DNA of 64,000 nt from Opitutia bacterium (lineage in GTDB: Bacteria > Verrucomicrobiota > Verrucomicrobiia > Opitutales > Opitutaceae), in assembly GCA_016190985.1 (NCBI GenBank), contig JACPPI010000011.1, positions 1-64,000 of the forward strand, written 5' to 3'. Positions 60,018 to 64,000 of the stretch are shown here, in pieces. Position 1 is the first letter of the stretch, and the number at the start of each line of letters is the position of its first letter. The position numbers and the translations under genes were made by a program. The notes below the pieces were generated by a model. That model saw only the letters and a program-made list of their open reading frames with translations. It made no database searches and was not told the origin of the DNA.

Positions 60018-61445
60018 ATGCCTGCCGAAAACGCCATTACCGCGCATCACTTGTCCAAGGCTTACCGCATCTGGACCGATCCGTCCCAGCGCCTGTTCAG
60101 CCCGCTGCTGGCGGAGACGGGGCGGCTGTTGCCCGGCGGCCTGGGGCGCGGTCTGCAACGGCGCGCCGCCGCCGGCTACCGGGATTTTTTCGCCCTGACC
60201 GACGTGAGCTTCGAGGTAAAACGCGGCGAGGCGGTGGGCATCGTCGGCCGCAACGGCGCGGGCAAAAGCACGCTGCTGCAGCTCATCGCGGGCACGCTGC
60301 AACCCTCCGCCGGGTCGATCGAGGTCAACGGCCGGGTGGCCGCGTTGCTCGAGCTGGGCGCCGGCTTCAACCCCGACTTCACCGGCCGGGAAAATGTCCA
60401 CCTCAGCGCCGCCGTGCTGGGTTTATCCCGGCAGGAAACAGAAAGCCGATTTGACGAAATAGCTGCATTTGCCGATATCGGCGATTTCCTCGACCAACCG
60501 GTCAAGACCTACTCCAGCGGCATGATGATGCGCCTGGCCTTCGCCGTGAACACCTGCGTGGACCCCGACATCCTCATTGTCGACGAGGCCCTGAGCGTCG
60601 GCGACGCACCATTCCAAGCGAAGTGTTTCCGGCGGCTGCGCCAGCTGATCGAGAAGGGCGTGAGCCTGCTCTTCGTTTCTCACGACCTTAGCACTGTCCG
60701 CTCCATCTGCTCGCGAGCGCTGTGGTTGAAAAACGGCCGCCCCGAAATATGGGGCGAGGCCAAACAAGTAGCCCGCGAATACGAGAAATTCTGCTGGCAG
60801 GAGCAGGGCGTCGTTCTGAACGGCGCGGAGGAAAATCGGTCCAAGGCGCCTATCTACAACCCGCCAGCAGCGTCCGTTGCCACGGAACAGGTCCAAGCCC
60901 CGGCGGCCCTGTTTGCATCTAACGCCCCCTACGCCGCCATGCGCGAACGTTCGCGTTACGGGACCGGGCATGTCAGCATCAACAATGTCGTCATGACCAA
61001 TCCCGCCGGCGAACCGGCGACGATGTTCGAGTATGCAGACACCGTGACGATCTGGGTGCTCATCGAGGTGAAACAACCCGTCGCCACCGAGTGCGTCATT
61101 TCCTTCCTCCTGCGCGACCTGAAGGGCAATCCGGTCATCGCCACGCAGGATGTCACCATCCGCCGAAGGATGGATGGTCCGGCCGGCCAGCGTTTCGTGG
61201 CGCGCACGACCCTGCCGCTGCCGCTGCACCATCAGAAATACGTGCTGCATGTGGCGACATTCGGCTTCAAGAACGGCTTGGTGCATACCGACGGGCGTTA
61301 CGATTTTGGCAACGCAGTGCTCTGGGATGTGATTGAGGAAGCTGCTATACTCGAAGTGCGCACTTGCCCGGCGATGCCCTTGTCCGGGCCTGTGCATCTT
61401 GACCGCCCGGTGGAAATCACCGCGCTAAAGCATCCAGTCTCATGA
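60018..61445 (+). CDS. wzt: Polysaccharide ABC exporter ATPase with carbohydrate-binding domain (Wzt)
   Basis: A 475-aa ATPase. Walker A is GRNGAGKSTL (about residues 77-86), signature YSSGMMMRLAFAV, Walker B ILIVDEALSVGD, His switch SHDLSTVRS. A C-terminal Wzt_C-type beta-sandwich (about 315-470: GHVSINNVVMTNPAGEP, VTIWVLIEVKQP, HVATFGFKNGLVHTDGRYDF) recognises the non-reducing end of the exported glycan in family members. That domain implies an end-modified polymer, which fits the methyltransferases nearby. Its stop overlaps the next ATG by 4 bp. Confidence 0.93.
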   Translation: MPAENAITAHHLSKAYRIWTDPSQRLFSPLLAETGRLLPGGLGRGLQRRAAAGYRDFFALTDVSFEVKRGEAVGIVGRNGAGKSTLLQLIAGTLQPSAGSIEVNGRVAALLELGAGFNPDFTGRENVHLSAAVLGLSRQETESRFDEIAAFADIGDFLDQPVKTYSSGMMMRLAFAVNTCVDPDILIVDEALSVGDAPFQAKCFRRLRQLIEKGVSLLFVSHDLSTVRSICSRALWLKNGRPEIWGEAKQVAREYEKFCWQEQGVVLNGAEENRSKAPIYNPPAASVATEQVQAPAALFASNAPYAAMRERSRYGTGHVSINNVVMTNPAGEPATMFEYADTVTIWVLIEVKQPVATECVISFLLRDLKGNPVIATQDVTIRRRMDGPAGQRFVARTTLPLPLHHQKYVLHVATFGFKNGLVHTDGRYDFGNAVLWDVIEEAAILEVRTCPAMPLSGPVHLDRPVEITALKHPVS

Positions 61446-62194
61446 GCCCAGTCCCCCACCTCCCGCTGGCCGAACTCGGCCGGCTGCTACAGTGCGATAC
61501 TCCGCCGCCGTCCGCCTCGACGCAGACTCTGGCTGGTTGGAAGATGGAACGCGATGACGCCCCGATCTTCTCCTACCTTTACCGCCAGCATCAGCCGCGC
61601 CGCCATTTGGAATTCGGCACCTGGCAGGGTTTCGGCACCTGCCTGTGCTTGGAGTCATGCGCGGCCACCGTCTGGACGCTCAATCTGCCGGACGGTGAAG
61701 CCAAGTTCGACGGCTCCTGGGCTTACGGCGAACGGGTGACGGACGAGTCGCAATCCCCCTCTGGCGCCATGCGGGTCAACTTCGGCCAAGACGAGGCCGG
61801 CCCGCGCACCTACCATCGCACCGATGCGGCGTCTTATATCGGCCGCCTCTATCGGGAAAAGCACTTGGGGCACCGCGTCTGCCAGATTTATTGCGACAGC
61901 TGTATCTGGGACACCGCCGCCTACCCGTCCGGGTTTTTTGACAGCGTGCTGATCGACGGCGGACACCAAGCGGAGGTTGTCATCAGCGACACGCGCAAAG
62001 CGCTGCCTTTGCTACGGACCGGAGGCCTGATGCTCTGGCATGACTTTTGCCCACTACCCGACGTCATTGCCGCGGCGCCGGCCGTGCAGGGCGTGACCGC
62101 CGCCATCGAAACCCTACGGTCGGAACTGGATCAGCAATGCTCTGCCCTGTTCTGGATCGACCCCAGCTACCTGCTGCTCGGCATCAAAAAATGA
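61442..62194 (+). CDS. Class I SAM-dependent methyltransferase (Methyltransf_24-like)
   Basis: A 250-aa enzyme. HLEFGTWQGFGTCLCLE is motif I of the Rossmann fold, and SVLIDGGHQAEVVISDTRKALPLLRTGGLMLWHDF is the acidic and metal-binding segment of Methyltransf_24 (compare DGxHxYexVxxDxxxaxPLLrPGGxiv-HD). It may modify a sugar or terminus of the polymer exported by Wzm/Wzt. It is translationally coupled to wzt. Confidence 0.8.
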   Translation: MSPVPHLPLAELGRLLQCDTPPPSASTQTLAGWKMERDDAPIFSYLYRQHQPRRHLEFGTWQGFGTCLCLESCAATVWTLNLPDGEAKFDGSWAYGERVTDESQSPSGAMRVNFGQDEAGPRTYHRTDAASYIGRLYREKHLGHRVCQIYCDSCIWDTAAYPSGFFDSVLIDGGHQAEVVISDTRKALPLLRTGGLMLWHDFCPLPDVIAAAPAVQGVTAAIETLRSELDQQCSALFWIDPSYLLLGIKK

Positions 62195-62295
62195 CTGACT
62201 ATTCCCGCCCGCCGCCCGTCGCTTCATCGGCGCGGAAAGCACGGTTGACTCCCGCGCGCGGCGGTCGCAATTAACGCGGTTCAACTTCCTCCTTC

Positions 62296-63303
62296 ATGAA
62301 AGATAAGCTCATCGTGGTGTGTGGTGCCGGTGGTTTCATCGGCGGACATCTGGTCGCAGACCTGCTCAAACAGGGCCACAAGCGCATCCGCGCCGTGGAC
62401 CTCAAGCCCCTGGACCGCTGGTATCAGCGCTTCGACGGCGTCGAGAATCTCTCCCTCGACCTGCAGGAGCTGCCCGCCTGCCGCACCGCCACCAAGGACG
62501 CCTTCTGGGTCTACAACCTCGCCGCCGACATGGGCGGCATGGGCTTCATCGAAAAGAACAAGGCCCTGTGCATGCTCACCGTGCTCATCAACACCCACCT
62601 GCTCAAGGCCGCCCGCGAGCACGGGGTGCGGCGCTTCTTCTACGCCTCCTCCGCCTGCGTCTACGCCCACGACAAGCAGACGAATCCGGACATCACCGGC
62701 CTGATCGAGGCCGATGCCTACCCCGCCATGCCCGAGGACGGCTACGGCTGGGAAAAGCTCTTCAGCGAGCGCATGTGCCGCCACTTCACCGAGGATTTCG
62801 GCCTCATCACCCGCGTGGCCCGTTATCACAACGTCTACGGCCCGCACGGCACTTTCGACGGCGGCCGCGAGAAGGCCCCCGCCGCGGTCTGCCGCAAGGT
62901 CATCACCGCGCTGCTGTCCGGCAGGCATGAGATCGAGATCTGGGGCGACGGCCACCAGACCCGCAGCTTCATGTATATCGACGACTGCCTCCACGGCACG
63001 CAGGCCATCATGCGCAGCGAGAACATCGCCTTCCCGATCAACCTTGGCAGCGAGGAGAAGGTCTCCATCAACCAGCTCGTCGACCTCGTCGAGTCCATCG
63101 CCGGCACCAAGCTGAAGCGCAACTACAACCTCTCCGCCCCCAAGGGCGTCAACGGCCGCAACTCCGAGAACACCCTCATCCGCAAGTCGCTTGGCTGGGA
63201 GCCCTCCATCCCGCTGCGCGCCGGCATGGAGAAGACCTACGCCTGGATCCACGACCAGATCAAGTCCGGCAAGTCCAAGGACTCGGTCGTCAACATCAGC
63301 TGA
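62296..63303 (+). CDS. GDP-mannose 3,5-epimerase-like NAD-dependent epimerase/dehydratase
   Basis: A 335-aa extended SDR. N-terminal NAD-binding motif [13 protein letters not shown] (residues about 8-20), the segment [13 protein letters not shown], the catalytic SSACVY with YGWEKL (Tyr-x-x-x-Lys), and [25 protein letters not shown] and [17 protein letters not shown]. These strings, notably [10 protein letters not shown] and GGREKAPAA, are those of GDP-mannose 3,5-epimerase. It would convert GDP-D-mannose to GDP-L-galactose or GDP-L-gulose for the exported glycan. Other GDP/UDP-sugar epimerases are possible. Confidence 0.85.
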   Translation: MKDKLIVVCGAGGFIGGHLVADLLKQGHKRIRAVDLKPLDRWYQRFDGVENLSLDLQELPACRTATKDAFWVYNLAADMGGMGFIEKNKALCMLTVLINTHLLKAAREHGVRRFFYASSACVYAHDKQTNPDITGLIEADAYPAMPEDGYGWEKLFSERMCRHFTEDFGLITRVARYHNVYGPHGTFDGGREKAPAAVCRKVITALLSGRHEIEIWGDGHQTRSFMYIDDCLHGTQAIMRSENIAFPINLGSEEKVSINQLVDLVESIAGTKLKRNYNLSAPKGVNGRNSENTLIRKSLGWEPSIPLRAGMEKTYAWIHDQIKSGKSKDSVVNIS

Positions 63304-63305
63304 CC

Positions 63306-64000
63306 ATGAGCACCCCCGCCTCGCTCGACAGTGTCCGCGACTACTGGAACCGCCGCCCCTGCAACCTGCGGCACGGCACCGCCGAGGTCGGCACGCGCGA
63401 GTATTTCGATCAGGTCGAGGCCCGGAAATACATGGTCGAGCCGCATATCCCCGCCTTCTCGGAGTTCGAGAAATGGAAGGGTAAGAAGGTGCTCGAGATC
63501 GGCTGCGGTCTCGGCACGGCTGCCGTGTCTTTTGCCCGCGCGGGAGCCGACTACTCGGCGGTGGAACTCTCCGATGAATCGCTGAAGCTCGCCCGCAAGC
63601 GTTTCGAGGTTTACGGTCTGAAGGGCCGCTTCTACTCGGGCAATGCCGAGGAGCTGTCGAAGGTGGTGCCCGTGGAAACCTACGACCTCGTCTATTCGTT
63701 CGGCGTTATCCACCACGCTCCCCATCCGGAAAAGATCGTCGCGGAGGTGCGCAAATTCATGGGCCCGCAGTCCGAATTCCGGCTCATGCTTTACGCCAGG
63801 AATTCCTGGAAAAACATCCTCATCGAGGCCGGTTTCGACCAGCCCGAGGCCCAGTCCGGCTGCCCCATCGCCTTCACCTACACCCATGACGAGGTGCGCA
63901 AGCTCATGCAGGGGTTCACGATCACCGATATCCGCCAGGAGCACATCTTCCCTTACATCGTCGAGAAATACGTGAAGTATGAGTATGAACTCCAGCCTTG
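63306..64000 (+). CDS. Class I SAM-dependent methyltransferase (incomplete at window end)
   Basis: The frame starts at the ATG 2 bp after the epimerase stop and runs off the window after about 231 codons. [20 protein letters not shown] is motif [16 protein letters not shown] the acidic strand, and [23 protein letters not shown] the motif II/III region. It belongs to Methyltransf_11/23-type enzymes. It begins [20 protein letters not shown]. Its place in the locus suggests sugar methylation. Confidence 0.85.
   Translation, partial: MSTPASLDSVRDYWNRRPCNLRHGTAEVGTREYFDQVEARKYMVEPHIPAFSEFEKWKGKKVLEIGCGLGTAAVSFARAGADYSAVELSDESLKLARKRFEVYGLKGRFYSGNAEELSKVVPVETYDLVYSFGVIHHAPHPEKIVAEVRKFMGPQSEFRLMLYARNSWKNILIEAGFDQPEAQSGCPIAFTYTHDEVRKLMQGFTITDIRQEHIFPYIVEKYVKYEYELQP

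Overview
The window is high-GC, gene-dense bacterial DNA that looks like a chromosome segment from Verrucomicrobiota, most plausibly an Opitutaceae-type organism. This is an inference from gene content: a Gram-negative envelope with many FtsX-type ABC exporters and TolC/HlyD partners, an alternative complex III (Act) respiratory operon with a fused ActB, a flotillin/NfeD operon, and many lineage-typical secreted hypotheticals. No rRNA, tRNA or CRISPR array was found.

Layout. 1-1972 is a scar: an IS3-family element (363-1620) lies between two unrelated gene fragments. 1969-3150 is a visibly AT-richer, probably acquired gene. 3199-6769 (minus) carries floA and two NfeD proteins. 6871-10334 holds a lipoprotein with an LssY_C-like domain, an XRE regulator, an aldose epimerase and tatA. 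10331-12598 (minus) is an ABC-2 exporter. 12599-17638 contains two small MKTN[S/T]L proteins that share a 3' UTR motif, one behind a sigma-54-type promoter, plus Smr, AIM24-like and DUF4199 proteins and a sigma/anti-sigma/PDZ operon. 17714-24506 (plus) has a LysR regulator, an MFS exporter, an RlhA-like U32 protein, an adenylate-kinase-like protein and a GNAT acetyltransferase. 24535-31604 (minus) is a MacAB-like operon with two different permeases and a TPR protein. 32108-33312 has a ROK/polyphosphate glucokinase and an FKBP isomerase. 33309-37187 is the ybbAP-like transporter divergent from tesA, followed by an outer-membrane protein, a cupredoxin-like protein and a class III cyclase (to 40508). 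40645-43187 holds a thioesterase, a GT87-like membrane protein and a DUF4412 protein.

43334-54243 (minus) is the centrepiece: actA-B-C-D-E-F, a 101-aa membrane protein, a CcoN-like protein, CcoO and a membrane cytochrome c. ActA-F should oxidise quinol and pass electrons to cytochrome c. The CcoN-like protein keeps the fold of haem-copper oxidase subunit I but appears to have lost five of the six metal-binding histidines, so the operon seems to encode an ACIII plus a non-catalytic CcoN/CcoO module rather than a terminal oxidase. actF is broken by a frame change, probably with an internal deletion. 54575-59044 (minus) is a second tripartite exporter with its own TolC. 59199-64000 (plus) is the start of a surface-polysaccharide locus (Wzm, Wzt, methyltransferase, GDP-mannose 3,5-epimerase-like enzyme, methyltransferase) that runs off the window.
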